Origin: Dictyoglomus turgidum DSM 6724
GTDB lineage: Bacteria > Dictyoglomota > Dictyoglomia > Dictyoglomales > Dictyoglomaceae
Assembly: GCF_000021645.1 (NCBI RefSeq)
Contig: NC_011661.1
Location: forward strand, 806,001 to 870,000
Direction of reading: 5' to 3'
Length of the DNA stretch: 64,000 nt
Shown here piece after piece: positions 47,574 through 56,845 of the stretch. A model generated the notes under the pieces. That model was not told the origin of the DNA. It saw only the letters and a program-made list of their open reading frames with translations, and did no database searches. Every line of letters begins with the position of its first letter. Within the stretch, counting starts at the first letter, position 1. The position numbers and the translations under genes are program-made.

Positions 47574-49661
47574 ATGAAATATGAAACTGAAAACTTAAGA
47601 AATGTAGGACTTTTTGGGCACGGGGGTGCTGGAAAGACAAGTTTAGCGGAAGCAATTCTTTATACTGCAAAGGTAATTGATAGAATGGGAAAGGTGGAAA
47701 ATGGAAATACGGTATCGGATTTTGAGCCTGAGGAGATAAAAAGAGGTATATCTCTAAGTCTATCTATCTTACCCTTAGAGTGGAAGGGAAAAAAGATAAA
47801 CTTAGTAGATACCCCGGGATATGCAGATTTTATTGGAGAAATTATAAGCGCACTAAGGGCTGTAGATAGTATGCTTATTGTCATAGATGCAATTTCAGGA
47901 ATACAAGTGCAAACAGAAAAAGTATGGAGTATGGGAGAGGAGGAAAAACTCCCTGTAGCTTTTGTTGTGAACAAACTTGATAGAGAAAATTCAAACTTCT
48001 TTGAGATGGTAAAATCTATACAAGAGAGATTTGGGAGTAAAGCTATTCCCATATACCTTCCTGTAGGTAAGGAGAGTAGTTTTAATGGTGTTATTGATTT
48101 ATTAGAAGGTAAGGCATATATTTATAAAGATGAGAAAGGAGAACCTGAAGTAACGGAAGTTCCTGTTGATTTAAGATCTGATTATGAGAAGTATAGGCAA
48201 CAGCTTATTGAAACTATTATTGAGTTTGATGAGGAACTTTTACAAAAGTACTTGGAGGGAGAAGAGATATCTGGGGATCTAATTGCTAAGACCCTTAAAG
48301 AAGCTTTTAAGAATAGAGAAATCTTTCCTATCTTTCCCGTATCATCTTTTAAAAATGTTGGGGTTTCAAAACTTCTTGATAGTGTAGTATCCTTCTTCCC
48401 AAGCCCTAAGGATCGCCCTGCCATACCTGTAGAAGATACCAAGACAGGGGAAAAGAGGGCCATGTCCATCGGGGAGAAAAATGGTCTTTTAGCTTTTGTA
48501 TTTAAGACCTCTGCTGATCCTTTCGTGGGTAAGATAAGTTATGTTAGAGTTATTTCTGGTGTTTTAAGACCAGATTCTAACTTATTTAATGTGAATAAAG
48601 GAGTTCAAGAAAAGATAGGAGGGCTCTTTTATCAGAGGGGAAAGAACCAAGAGCCTGCTACAGAGATAGGTCCAGGTGATATTGGAGTTATTACTAAATT
48701 AAAGGAAACTTCTACAAATGAAACCTTAGGAGATAGAGATAATTCAGTGAAAGTTATTCCGGTAGAGTTTCCTGAGCCAGTTTTTGCAGTTGCTGTGGTT
48801 CCTAAGACAAGGGCAGACGAAGATAGAATGAGCACTGCAATTGCAAGAATTCTTGAAGAGGACCCTACTTTGAGAGTGCAAAGAAACATTGAGACTAATG
48901 AAACCTTAATCTATGGATTGGGAGATTCTCATCTTGAAGTGGTAGTTGAAAGAATGCAGAGAAAGTTTGGAGTTAATGTTACCCTTGGTACCCCTCAAGT
49001 AGCATATAGAGAAACCATAAGAGCTACAGCTAAAGCAGAAGGTAAGGTTAAGAAACAGACAGGCGGAAGAGGACAGTATGGTCATGTATGGCTTGAGCTT
49101 GAACCTTTACCAAGAGGTGCAGGATTTGAATTTGTAGATAAAATTGTGGGAGGTGTAGTACCAAAGAACTATATACCAGCGGTAGAAAAGGGTGTAAGAG
49201 AGACTATGGAGAAAGGAATTCTTGCTGGGTATCCTATTGTAGATGTTAAGGTGACACTCTTTGATGGATCTTATCACGAAGTGGATTCTTCTGATATGGC
49301 ATTTAAGATTGCAGCCTCAAAGGCGTTTAAAAAGGGTTTCTTGGAAGCAAAGCCTGTTCTTCTTGAACCTATAATGAGTGTGGAGATTACTGCTCCTGAC
49401 GAATATACTGGGGATATAATTAGTGATTTAAATGGTAGAAGAGGAAAGGTGACTTCTATAGAAGCTTTAGGAAAATTACAGGTAATAAAAGCTCTTGTTC
49501 CTCTTGCTGAAATGTTGAGATACTCTTCAGTTTTAAAGTCTATAACCCAAGGCAGAGGGTCTTATTCTATGAAATTTTCTCATTATGAAGAAGTACCTGC
49601 TAAGATACAAGAAGAAATAATTGCTAAAGCTAAACCAAGAGCTGAAGAGGAAGAGGAATGA
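47574..49661 (+). CDS. EF-G-like translational GTPase (non-canonical EF-G)
   Basis: A 695-residue GTPase with the EF-G domain order. The G1 motif is GHGGAGKTS, where canonical EF-G has AHIDAGKTT; G3 is DTPGYADF and G4 NKLDRE. The tail keeps domain IV and V features (GGRGQYGHVW, YTGDIISDLNGRRGKV). This matches the second EF-G-like group found in Thermus, Thermotoga and cyanobacteria, whose role is unsettled. The main FusA is expected elsewhere, next to rpsG. Ribosome site AAGGGGG precedes the ATG. Confidence 0.88.
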   Translation: MKYETENLRNVGLFGHGGAGKTSLAEAILYTAKVIDRMGKVENGNTVSDFEPEEIKRGISLSLSILPLEWKGKKINLVDTPGYADFIGEIISALRAVDSMLIVIDAISGIQVQTEKVWSMGEEEKLPVAFVVNKLDRENSNFFEMVKSIQERFGSKAIPIYLPVGKESSFNGVIDLLEGKAYIYKDEKGEPEVTEVPVDLRSDYEKYRQQLIETIIEFDEELLQKYLEGEEISGDLIAKTLKEAFKNREIFPIFPVSSFKNVGVSKLLDSVVSFFPSPKDRPAIPVEDTKTGEKRAMSIGEKNGLLAFVFKTSADPFVGKISYVRVISGVLRPDSNLFNVNKGVQEKIGGLFYQRGKNQEPATEIGPGDIGVITKLKETSTNETLGDRDNSVKVIPVEFPEPVFAVAVVPKTRADEDRMSTAIARILEEDPTLRVQRNIETNETLIYGLGDSHLEVVVERMQRKFGVNVTLGTPQVAYRETIRATAKAEGKVKKQTGGRGQYGHVWLELEPLPRGAGFEFVDKIVGGVVPKNYIPAVEKGVRETMEKGILAGYPIVDVKVTLFDGSYHEVDSSDMAFKIAASKAFKKGFLEAKPVLLEPIMSVEITAPDEYTGDIISDLNGRRGKVTSIEALGKLQVIKALVPLAEMLRYSSVLKSITQGRGSYSMKFSHYEEVPAKIQEEIIAKAKPRAEEEEE

Positions 49662-49870
49662 TAGACAAAATTCAGGTAGGAGACATTTTGGAGCTTCCTA
49701 AAAAGCATCCCTGTGGAGGAAACAGGTGGATAGTACTTTTCTCAGGAGTTGATATAAAGCTTAAATGTGAAAAATGTGGGCGTATTGTGATGCTTCCAAG
49801 AATAGAGGTGAGGAGAAAGGCAAAAAAGGTTGGAGAGGTAAACTTAGAGGAGCTTTTAAAGTATGAATAA
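49658..49870 (+). CDS. DUF951 small protein
   Basis: A 70-residue protein with KKHPCGGNRW and CEKCGRIVMLPR, three cysteines that could bind metal, and a basic tail (RRKAKK). This matches DUF951, a family of unknown function often found near translation GTPase genes. It overlaps both neighbours by 4 and 8 bases. Confidence 0.85.
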   Translation: MIDKIQVGDILELPKKHPCGGNRWIVLFSGVDIKLKCEKCGRIVMLPRIEVRRKAKKVGEVNLEELLKYE

Positions 49871-50978
49871 TTGGAAAAGAATTGTAGTAAAAGTAGGTAC
49901 TTCAAGTATTACCGATGGAAGAGGAAGCCCTTCTGGGGAGAAAATTTTGTCCTTAGTTAAGGAGTGTGTAAAGCTTATAAGGGCAGATAAAGAATTAGTT
50001 CTTGTGTCCTCGGGTGCTATAGCTTCGGGAAGAGAGATTATACAAAAGCTCTCTAAAAGGAAAGATCTTCCTGCAAAGCAGGCTCTTTCTGCAGTAGGAC
50101 AAGTAAGATTGATGCAGTATTACTCTCAGCTTTTTTCTATCTTTAAGCAACCTATTGCTCAAATCCTTCTTACTGCAGAAGATCTTAGAGATAGAAAGAG
50201 GTATATAAACATTTCTCAAACCTTTGAGACATTGTTAGAAGAAAAAATTATCCCTATCGTAAATGAAAATGATACCGTAGCTGTCGAGGAAATAAAAATA
50301 GGTGACAACGATACTCTTTCTGCAAAGGTAGCTTGTGCTATTAATGCTGATCTTCTTGTAATTTTATCTGATGTTGAGGGTTTATATTCAGAAGACCCAA
50401 ATATTTCATCAAATGCATTACTGATAACTGACGTATATGAAATTGACGAGAGTATAGAGAAAATAGCTGGTCCAGGGAAAGGTACAGGAGGAATGTTTAC
50501 TAAAGTACAGGCTGCTAAAATAGTAACCGAAGCTGGCATTCCTATGATTCTTGCCAGAGCTGATGTGGAAAATATCCTTGAAAGAATTGTTTTAAAGAAA
50601 GAAAAAGTTGGAACCTTCTTTTATCCATCAGAAAAACATTTAAACAAAAGAAAGCATTGGATGCTTTTTATGGCAAAGCCTGAAGGCAGAATTTACATAG
50701 ATGACGGAGCAAAGGATGCGCTCCTAAAAAGGGGAAAAAGTCTTCTTCCTGTGGGAATTAAAAAGGTAGAGGGAGAATTCACAAGGGGAGATACGGTAAG
50801 TATTTTTGATCTTAGAGGGGAGGAAATTGCCCGAGGAATAACAAATTATGATAGTTTGGAATTAGATAAGATAAAGGGTAAGAATACCGAGGAAATAAGA
50901 AACATTTTAGGGGAAGATTTTTACGAGGAAGTAATTCACAGAAATAATTTAGTATTAACCAATAGAGGGGACCTTTAA
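49863..50978 (+). CDS. proB: Glutamate 5-kinase
   Basis: First step of proline synthesis. The 371-residue protein has the amino acid kinase domain (KVGTSSITD, VSSGAI, NENDTVAV, LLVILSDVEGLY, GTGGMFTKVQAAKI) and a C-terminal PUA domain (about 280-365). proA does not follow; the operon ends at a hairpin holding the stop codon. Confidence 0.96.
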   Translation: MNNWKRIVVKVGTSSITDGRGSPSGEKILSLVKECVKLIRADKELVLVSSGAIASGREIIQKLSKRKDLPAKQALSAVGQVRLMQYYSQLFSIFKQPIAQILLTAEDLRDRKRYINISQTFETLLEEKIIPIVNENDTVAVEEIKIGDNDTLSAKVACAINADLLVILSDVEGLYSEDPNISSNALLITDVYEIDESIEKIAGPGKGTGGMFTKVQAAKIVTEAGIPMILARADVENILERIVLKKEKVGTFFYPSEKHLNKRKHWMLFMAKPEGRIYIDDGAKDALLKRGKSLLPVGIKKVEGEFTRGDTVSIFDLRGEEIARGITNYDSLELDKIKGKNTEEIRNILGEDFYEEVIHRNNLVLTNRGDL

Positions 50979-50991
50979 TGTCCCCTCTATT
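50961..50991 (+). terminator. Perfect hairpin at the end of proB, probable terminator
   Basis: AATAGAGGGGAC pairs without mismatch with GTCCCCTCTATT (12 bp) around a 7-base loop that includes the proB TAA. The following TATTTCC is a weak T tract. It lies between two opposed units (proB forward, tRNA-Ala reverse), so it may limit transcription from both sides. Confidence 0.65.
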
Positions 50992-51003
50992 TATTTCCAA
51001 TTT

Positions 51004-51078
51004 TGGTGGAGGCGATGGGATTTGAACCCACGACCTCTTGCATGCGAAGCAAGCGCTCTCCCGCTGAGCTACGCCCCC
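51004..51078 (-). tRNA. tRNA-Ala (anticodon CGC)
   Basis: A full cloverleaf of 75 bases on the minus strand. Acceptor GGGGGCG pairs with CGCCTCC and includes the G3-U70 pair that marks alanine tRNA; the D arm is GCTC...GAGC; the anticodon stem CTTGC/GCAAG holds loop TTCGCAT with anticodon CGC, reading GCG; the T arm has TTCAAAT. The 3' CCA is encoded. Confidence 0.97.
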
Positions 51079-51110
51079 ACTTAATCTCCATTTATCAAAT
51101 GCCTATTAAG

Positions 51111-51139
51111 TTTATAAGTGATAAAAATATTTTTGTCAA
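51111..51139 (-). promoter_or_regulatory. Promoter of tRNA-Ala
   Basis: On the minus strand TTGACA (51134-51139 complement), 17 bases, then TATAAA (51111-51116 complement). The start of transcription should fall about 25 bases before the mature tRNA. It is one of the best promoter matches in the window. Confidence 0.82.
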
Positions 51140-51162
51140 ATACTTTTAAAAGGAAATAAAAT
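51133..51162 (+). promoter_or_regulatory. Candidate promoter of the efflux operon
   Basis: TTGTCA (51133-51138), 18 bases, TAAAAT (51157-51162), one mismatch in each box. Its -35 overlaps the tRNA promoter -35 on the other strand, because TTGTCAA read backwards is TTGACAA. About 60 bases separate the -10 from the first gene. Confidence 0.5.
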
Positions 51163-51221
51163 TATTGAAAAAAGCGTCTCATTAAAGAGAAATCTTCATA
51201 AGAAAGGGTGTGAGAAGGAAA

Positions 51222-51929
51222 ATGGAAGATGTTTTTGTTTTGGATAACGTGGTTAAAATTTATAAGATGGACAGTGTAGAGACTATAGCCTTAAATGGTG
51301 TTTCTTTAAGAGTTGAAAAGGGAGAATTTATAGCCATAATGGGACCATCTGGATCAGGTAAATCTACTATGATGCATCTTATGGGATGTCTTGATAGGCC
51401 TACATCGGGGAAAATCTATTTTGAGGGAAAAGATGTCTCAACACTTTCTGATGATGAACTTGCAGAGATAAGAAATAAAAAAATAGGCTTTGTATTTCAA
51501 AGTTTTTATCTTCTTCCCCGTTATGATGCTCTTCAGAATGTGGAACTACCCCTTATATATAGGGGTGTTCCTCCTAAGGAGCGAAGAGAAAAAGCAAAGT
51601 TAATACTTGAGAAAATAGGGCTTGGAGACCGATTACATCATAGGCCAACTCAGCTTTCAGGAGGTCAACAGCAGAGAGTAGCTATTGCAAGAGCTTTAAT
51701 TGTGGATCCTGTTGTTCTTCTTGCTGATGAGCCTACTGGAAATTTAGATTCTAAATCCAGCCATGAGATAATGGAGCTTATTAGCAGATTACATAAAGAA
51801 GAAAATCTGACTATAGTGCTTGTTACTCACGAGGCTGATATTGCAAGTTATGCTGAGAAAATTATTAGGATGCAAGATGGTAAGATAGTGGATATTGAGG
51901 ATAGGAAAAGGGAGATAAGCCATGTATAA
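51222..51929 (+). CDS. MacB/LolD-type ABC transporter ATPase
   Basis: A 235-residue ATPase with Walker A GPSGSGKST, FVFQSFYLLPRYDALQNVELP at the Q-loop, signature LSGGQQQR, Walker B VVLLADEPTGNLDS and VTHEADIA. These are the marks of the MacB/LolD/FtsE group that works with extracytoplasmic permeases. It heads an operon with two TolC genes, a MacA-like adaptor and a MacB-like permease. ATG 51222 after GAGAAGGA is preferred to GTG 51210. Confidence 0.92.
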   Translation: MEDVFVLDNVVKIYKMDSVETIALNGVSLRVEKGEFIAIMGPSGSGKSTMMHLMGCLDRPTSGKIYFEGKDVSTLSDDELAEIRNKKIGFVFQSFYLLPRYDALQNVELPLIYRGVPPKERREKAKLILEKIGLGDRLHHRPTQLSGGQQQRVAIARALIVDPVVLLADEPTGNLDSKSSHEIMELISRLHKEENLTIVLVTHEADIASYAEKIIRMQDGKIVDIEDRKREISHV

Positions 51930-53262
51930 GAAAACCGTATTTTATCTTCTGCTAATTCTTATTTTTATTGTGACTCTTAGCTTTTCTGAGGACTATTTAA
52001 CTCTTGAAAGCCTTAAACCTTTGTTAATAAAATCTCCTCTTTATAAAATTTACCAGGTGCAATATAATAACGCTTTACAAGAATATAATCTTGCCTATTC
52101 TAACTTAAAACCTCAACTCTCTTTACAGTTTTCTTATAATCAAGGTGAGACGAGTGTGACCTTAAATAATGTCACCTCTATGAGCGAGACAAAATCAGGG
52201 AATCTATCTCTTAGTTTTTCCCAAGTTCTTTTCCTAAAGGGACAGGCAGGTATAAGTATAAAATTAGCTGAGCTAAATTTGGAACAAGAGAAGAATAATT
52301 TTAAAACTAACTGTCAAAATCTATACTACCAATTTATACAAAGCTTTTACAATTTATATCTTGCCCAAGAACAGTTAAAAATTTACGAAGAAAGTTATAA
52401 TCTTAGCAAAAAGCAAGAAGAGGTAGCGGAAAAGCAATTTAAAGACGGTGTAATAAATGAAATTACTCTTTTAGACTATAAGCAGAAAGCAAAGCTTGCA
52501 GAGATAAATTACAATTCTGCAAAAAATAACTTGGAGTTAAGTTATAAATCTCTTGAAAATTTGTTGGGAACCACTCTCCCCAGAGTACCTGTAAAACTTG
52601 ATGTAAATTATGAACCCATTACGTATTCTGCTGATGAATTAATATCAAGGCTGTATTCAAATAATTTAACTATTAAAAATTCAACCCTTGATCTTGAGAA
52701 GGCGAAAGTAAATTTGGAGAAGGCAAATCTCCCGTCTTGGAATATTGGTATAAGTGGAAGTTATAGTTCGGGGAATATTACTTATGCTTTGTCCTTTGAT
52801 ACTCAAAATTATGCTCTTAATGCTTCGGTAAGTCCAAGCTGGAGTACTTCTCAAAAAAGTACTGAAAATATATGGAACTTTAAAATATCCTTCAGCACTC
52901 CTATTTTAGATGGTGGAAGTAAAAACATTACTAAATCTCAAGCTCAAATCTCTTTAGATCAAGCCCAAATAAATTATGAAAAAACTAAAAAAGATGTGGA
53001 ACTCAATTTTTGGAAAACCTATTATAATCTCTTGACAGCTCAAGAAACTATAGAGCAAAAGAAACTTCTTTTAGAACAAAAGAAGACCAATTTAGAGGCT
53101 CAGAAAATAAGATATAACCTTGGTTTGATTACAGATCTTGATCTTAAAAATTATGAGATTGACTATATGCAGGCTCAGTATGATCTTAAAAATGCAATTT
53201 TAAATTTTAATCTTCAAAAAATTCAGTTAGATATTCTTTTAGGAAACTGGGAGGTAAATTAA
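51922..53262 (+). CDS. TolC-family outer membrane efflux protein
   Basis: A 446-residue exported protein with signal peptide and the two OEP repeats: long helices and, in each half, short beta strands (PQLSLQFSYNQG and the GNITYALSF...ALNASVSPSW region) that should build the shared barrel. It would form the trimeric exit duct for the MacAB-type pump. Overlaps the ATPase gene by 8 bases. Confidence 0.9.
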   Translation: MYKKTVFYLLLILIFIVTLSFSEDYLTLESLKPLLIKSPLYKIYQVQYNNALQEYNLAYSNLKPQLSLQFSYNQGETSVTLNNVTSMSETKSGNLSLSFSQVLFLKGQAGISIKLAELNLEQEKNNFKTNCQNLYYQFIQSFYNLYLAQEQLKIYEESYNLSKKQEEVAEKQFKDGVINEITLLDYKQKAKLAEINYNSAKNNLELSYKSLENLLGTTLPRVPVKLDVNYEPITYSADELISRLYSNNLTIKNSTLDLEKAKVNLEKANLPSWNIGISGSYSSGNITYALSFDTQNYALNASVSPSWSTSQKSTENIWNFKISFSTPILDGGSKNITKSQAQISLDQAQINYEKTKKDVELNFWKTYYNLLTAQETIEQKKLLLEQKKTNLEAQKIRYNLGLITDLDLKNYEIDYMQAQYDLKNAILNFNLQKIQLDILLGNWEVN

Positions 53263-53263
53263 G

Positions 53264-54292
53264 ATGAGAAGGCTATTCATAATTTTTGTATCTTTTGTGC
53301 TATTACTCTCCATCTCTTTTTCTCAAGAAGCAAAAGTATTATCTCTTGAAGAGGCTATAGATATTGCGTTGAAGAACAATGGAGATCTTTTGGTAGCAAA
53401 AATCAACTTAGATAATGCTTTTGTTGATTATGAAAATAAGAAAAAGGATCCTACAACTTTAATATTGGCGTTAAAACAGGCAGAGTTAAACTTAAGTTTA
53501 GAAAAGGTTAGATATGAAAATACAAAATTACAAGTTATTCAAAATGTGAGAAATGCATATTTTAACGTCTTGGAGGCACAAACTCAGGTTAAATTATATG
53601 AAAAGCAATTGGCATATTATGAAGAGACCTTTAATGCTACAAAAGCCAAGTATCAAGTAGGGAATGCCACAGCAACTGATGTAAGTCAGGCTGAGTTAAA
53701 CTATCTTTCTGCAGTAAATTCCTTAAAGACTGCACAAAATAATCTAACAATTTACTGGAGCCAGTTTTGGCAAACTCTTGGAATATCACCCATAGAAAAA
53801 GTGGTATTAAGAGAGCCAGAGATGAAGGTATATAATTTTAATCTTGATGATCTGTTTAATATAGCTAAGGAAAACCTATCTTCTTTAGTTCAAGCCAAGA
53901 ATAATGTTGAACTTTACGAGCTTCAAGTTAAACTTTGTGACAATGATTATACACCTAAAGCTACACTAATTTCTGCGATGAATTCTCTTGAAAGCGCAAA
54001 GAAGTCCTATGAACAGACTTTAAATAGTACAAAGATCACTATTGCTCAAAGGTTAGAACAATTAAACGCAAGTTTAAAGGATATAGAAGTTCAACAGAAA
54101 AATTTAGATCTTGCTAAGGAAAATTACAAAATAATCCAGCTTAAGCTTGACGCTGGCTTAGTGACTAAACTTGATCTGATGAATGCTGAAATAAATGTCA
54201 TAAAAGCTGAAAATAATTATTATTCTTCCCTTCATAATTACTGGAAAAGTTTGGATAGCTTATCCTTAGCAGTAGGAAAGGCTCTTTATTAA
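53264..54292 (+). CDS. TolC-like helical protein apparently lacking barrel strands
   Basis: A 342-residue exported protein with a signal peptide and the TolC N-terminal LSLEEAIDIALKNNGDLLVAK, followed by long coiled helices. Between the first helices (after VDYENKKKD) and in the second half (around CDNDYTPK), where TolC has about 50-70 residues of beta-barrel strand, the sequence goes straight from helix to helix. The length deficit of about 100 residues against its neighbour fits this. It could be a periplasmic helical partner. GGGAGG precedes the ATG. Confidence 0.85.
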   Translation: MRRLFIIFVSFVLLLSISFSQEAKVLSLEEAIDIALKNNGDLLVAKINLDNAFVDYENKKKDPTTLILALKQAELNLSLEKVRYENTKLQVIQNVRNAYFNVLEAQTQVKLYEKQLAYYEETFNATKAKYQVGNATATDVSQAELNYLSAVNSLKTAQNNLTIYWSQFWQTLGISPIEKVVLREPEMKVYNFNLDDLFNIAKENLSSLVQAKNNVELYELQVKLCDNDYTPKATLISAMNSLESAKKSYEQTLNSTKITIAQRLEQLNASLKDIEVQQKNLDLAKENYKIIQLKLDAGLVTKLDLMNAEINVIKAENNYYSSLHNYWKSLDSLSLAVGKALY

Positions 54293-54307
54293 TTGGAGGT
54301 TGAAATT

Positions 54308-55606
54308 ATGAAAAAGAGGCTGATTATTATATTCATAATAGTAATTCTAATAGGAATTGGGGTTTGGTGGGGGTTTGGAAGATCTAAGAATAATGAGAAA
54401 AATAGTTCTATTCTCAATACTTATACAGTAAGAAGAGGAGATTTGCTTGTTACGGTCTCGGGAAGCGGAACTTTGGAGGCTGAAAGAAGTCTTGATATTA
54501 CAAGCAAGGTTTCAGGAACAGTTATATACGTAGTTGAAGAAGGCACAAGGGTTAAGGAAGGAGATATTTTAGTAAAAATTGATCCAACAGATTATCAAAA
54601 TACCTATCAACAAGCTTTGATCACTTACAAGAACTACGAGAATTCTTATGAGCAAGCACGATTAAATTATGATACCCAAAAGAGGCAGCTTGAGAAAAAT
54701 CTTAAAGATGCTCAAATAAGTAGGGATAATGCATACATAGAGTATCAGAATGCAAAAAATAATTTAGAAAGAACTGAAGAATTGTTTAAGAAAGGTTTTG
54801 CTTCTCAAAGCGATTTAGATACTGCGAGATTTAATTTTGAAAAAGCTAAAAACTCTATAACTCAGGCAGAGAATAACCTAAAATTAATAAAAGAAAATTA
54901 TGATACTCAATTAAAAACTTTACAAAGGGATCTGGAGGCAAGCAAACTTTCTTTAGAAAAAGCGAAAATAGATCTTTCGAATGCTAAGAGAAATTTAGAT
55001 AATACTATAATTAGAGCTCCTTTTTCAGGTATTGTGGCAAATGTAAATGTAGTTAAGGGCCAGAATATATCTTCAAATGTCACGTTGATGACCCTTCTTG
55101 ATACTAAAAATGTGGAACTTTCTCTTGAAGTGGATGAGACCGATATAGGTAAGGTTTTTGTGGGGCTTCCTGTGAGAATATCCTTAGATGCTTTTCCTGA
55201 TGAGGAATTTGAGGGTAAAGTTATTAGAATATCTCCTACAGCAACAATTTCCAATAACATCCCTATCTTTAAAGTGAGAGTTAGAGTTCCTAATAAAGAT
55301 TTTAGGTTAAAAGTAGGAATGAGTGCCGATGGAGATATTATCCTTTTAGAAAGAAAGAATGTTCTTCTTGTTCCTCTTAAGGCAGTACAGAAAACCGAGA
55401 GGAGAAGTTATGTGGAGGTATTGAAACCTAATGGATCAAGGGAGTTGGTCAGAATAACCCTCGGAGAAGATGATGGGACAAATGTGGTGGTGGAAAGTGG
55501 ACTGAAAGAAGGTGATGTAGTTATTGTTCCATCTTCAAGTACATCCTCTAATACTAGTAGGAATCAACAATTACAAATAAGGATTCCAGGAGTTCCTTTA
55601 AGGTAG
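54308..55606 (+). CDS. MacA-like periplasmic adaptor (membrane fusion protein)
   Basis: A 432-residue adaptor with an N-terminal membrane anchor (about 4-22), the split biotinyl-lipoyl domain (GSGTLEAERSLDITSKVSGTV... and IIRAPFSGIVANVNVVKGQ), a long alpha hairpin between (about 95-225), a beta-barrel and a membrane-proximal domain. It links the MacB-like permease to the TolC duct. Start ATG 54308 after TTGGAGGTTG. Confidence 0.92.
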   Translation: MKKRLIIIFIIVILIGIGVWWGFGRSKNNEKNSSILNTYTVRRGDLLVTVSGSGTLEAERSLDITSKVSGTVIYVVEEGTRVKEGDILVKIDPTDYQNTYQQALITYKNYENSYEQARLNYDTQKRQLEKNLKDAQISRDNAYIEYQNAKNNLERTEELFKKGFASQSDLDTARFNFEKAKNSITQAENNLKLIKENYDTQLKTLQRDLEASKLSLEKAKIDLSNAKRNLDNTIIRAPFSGIVANVNVVKGQNISSNVTLMTLLDTKNVELSLEVDETDIGKVFVGLPVRISLDAFPDEEFEGKVIRISPTATISNNIPIFKVRVRVPNKDFRLKVGMSADGDIILLERKNVLLVPLKAVQKTERRSYVEVLKPNGSRELVRITLGEDDGTNVVVESGLKEGDVVIVPSSSTSSNTSRNQQLQIRIPGVPLR

Positions 55607-55615
55607 GTGAAAGAT

Positions 55616-56833
55616 ATGTTCTTAGAAATAATAAAAATGGCTCTTCATAGTTTTTCTACAAATAAATTAAGAACATTTCTCACTACCTTAGGAATTATTA
55701 TCGGAGTTGCCGCTGTGGTCACTCTTATGTCTTTGGGGGAAGGAACAAAAGCTACCATTGAGAAGCAATTTACTTCTTTGGGATCAAATTTATTAACAGT
55801 CTTTCCAAGATTCGGAAGAGGGATAGGTCTTGTAAGAGGTGCTCCAAGAAGCTCTATTACTAATGATGATTACGAGGCTTTGTCGAAAGAATTAGATCCA
55901 AATAAGGTTGTAGCTATAGTACCTTATAGTTCCAGAAATGTTCAGGTGAAATATAAGTCTGAAAATACAAATACCCAAGTAATTGGGACGTCTCCTGATT
56001 ATTTAAAAGTGAGAGAAGTAAAGGTTGCTAATGGATCTTTTTTCTCTGAAGAGGAGTATAAAGCCAGCAAGAAGGTAGCGGTTTTAGGAGCATCGGTAGC
56101 AGAAACTTTATTTGGTAATGATGATCCTATTGGACAGAGCATAAAAATTGCAGGTGTTACTTTCAAAGTTGTAGGAGTACTTGAACCTCAGGGACAACTT
56201 GGAGGCTTTGCTAATCTTGATGATATGATATTTATTCCCTTAACCACTTTTCAAAGAAAGATCCAAGGTGGAAATTCTTTAAATAATATATACATTTCTG
56301 CCATAAGTCCCGATGTAATGAATGACTTGCAATCTCAAATAGAGGATATTTTGAGAAAGAGACATAAAATAACAGATCCTAATAATGATGATTTTATGGT
56401 GCAAAATCAGCTCACTATACTTTCGTCATTAAACCAGTCTATGCAGACATTAACTTTGTTTTTAGCAGGGATTGCTGCTATATCTCTCCTTGTGGGAGGA
56501 ATTGGGATAATGAATATCATGCTTGTTAATGTAACGGAAAGAATAAAAGAGATAGGAATAAGGAAAGCAGTTGGAGCAAAAGCAAGGTACATATTATATC
56601 AATTTTTGACGGAGTCAGTTATTGTATCCGTTGCTGGGGGTATATTTGGAATATTAGTTGGAATTGTACTTTCTCAAGTTATAAAATCTCTATCAGGTCT
56701 TTCCGCTGTTGTAACTTTGTATCCTGTGGTATTGTCTTTTACAGTTTCTGCTCTTGTGGGAATATTCTTTGGATATTATCCAGCTTATAGGGCATCAAAA
56801 CTGAATCCTATTGAAGCCTTAAGGTATGAATGA
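55616..56833 (+). CDS. MacB-like ABC transporter permease
   Basis: A 405-residue permease with one N-terminal membrane helix carrying the LRTFLTTLGIIIGVAAVVTLMSLGEG signature, a periplasmic MacB_PCD domain (about 50-280) and three C-terminal helices with GGIGIMNIMLVNVTERIKEIGIRKAVGA. Unlike E. coli MacB the ATPase is a separate protein (first gene of the operon). ATG 55616 is chosen over GTG 55607 because of AGGTAGGTG spacing. Confidence 0.93.
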   Translation: MFLEIIKMALHSFSTNKLRTFLTTLGIIIGVAAVVTLMSLGEGTKATIEKQFTSLGSNLLTVFPRFGRGIGLVRGAPRSSITNDDYEALSKELDPNKVVAIVPYSSRNVQVKYKSENTNTQVIGTSPDYLKVREVKVANGSFFSEEEYKASKKVAVLGASVAETLFGNDDPIGQSIKIAGVTFKVVGVLEPQGQLGGFANLDDMIFIPLTTFQRKIQGGNSLNNIYISAISPDVMNDLQSQIEDILRKRHKITDPNNDDFMVQNQLTILSSLNQSMQTLTLFLAGIAAISLLVGGIGIMNIMLVNVTERIKEIGIRKAVGAKARYILYQFLTESVIVSVAGGIFGILVGIVLSQVIKSLSGLSAVVTLYPVVLSFTVSALVGIFFGYYPAYRASKLNPIEALRYE

Positions 56834-56845
56834 GGAGGTGGAAAG

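Noticed and set aside
47660-48052. 130-codon open frame on the minus strand inside the EF-G-like gene
   Set aside because: It lies wholly within a well-supported gene, has Ser/Phe/Leu-rich composition typical of antisense frames of Lys/Glu-rich proteins, and has no ribosome site.
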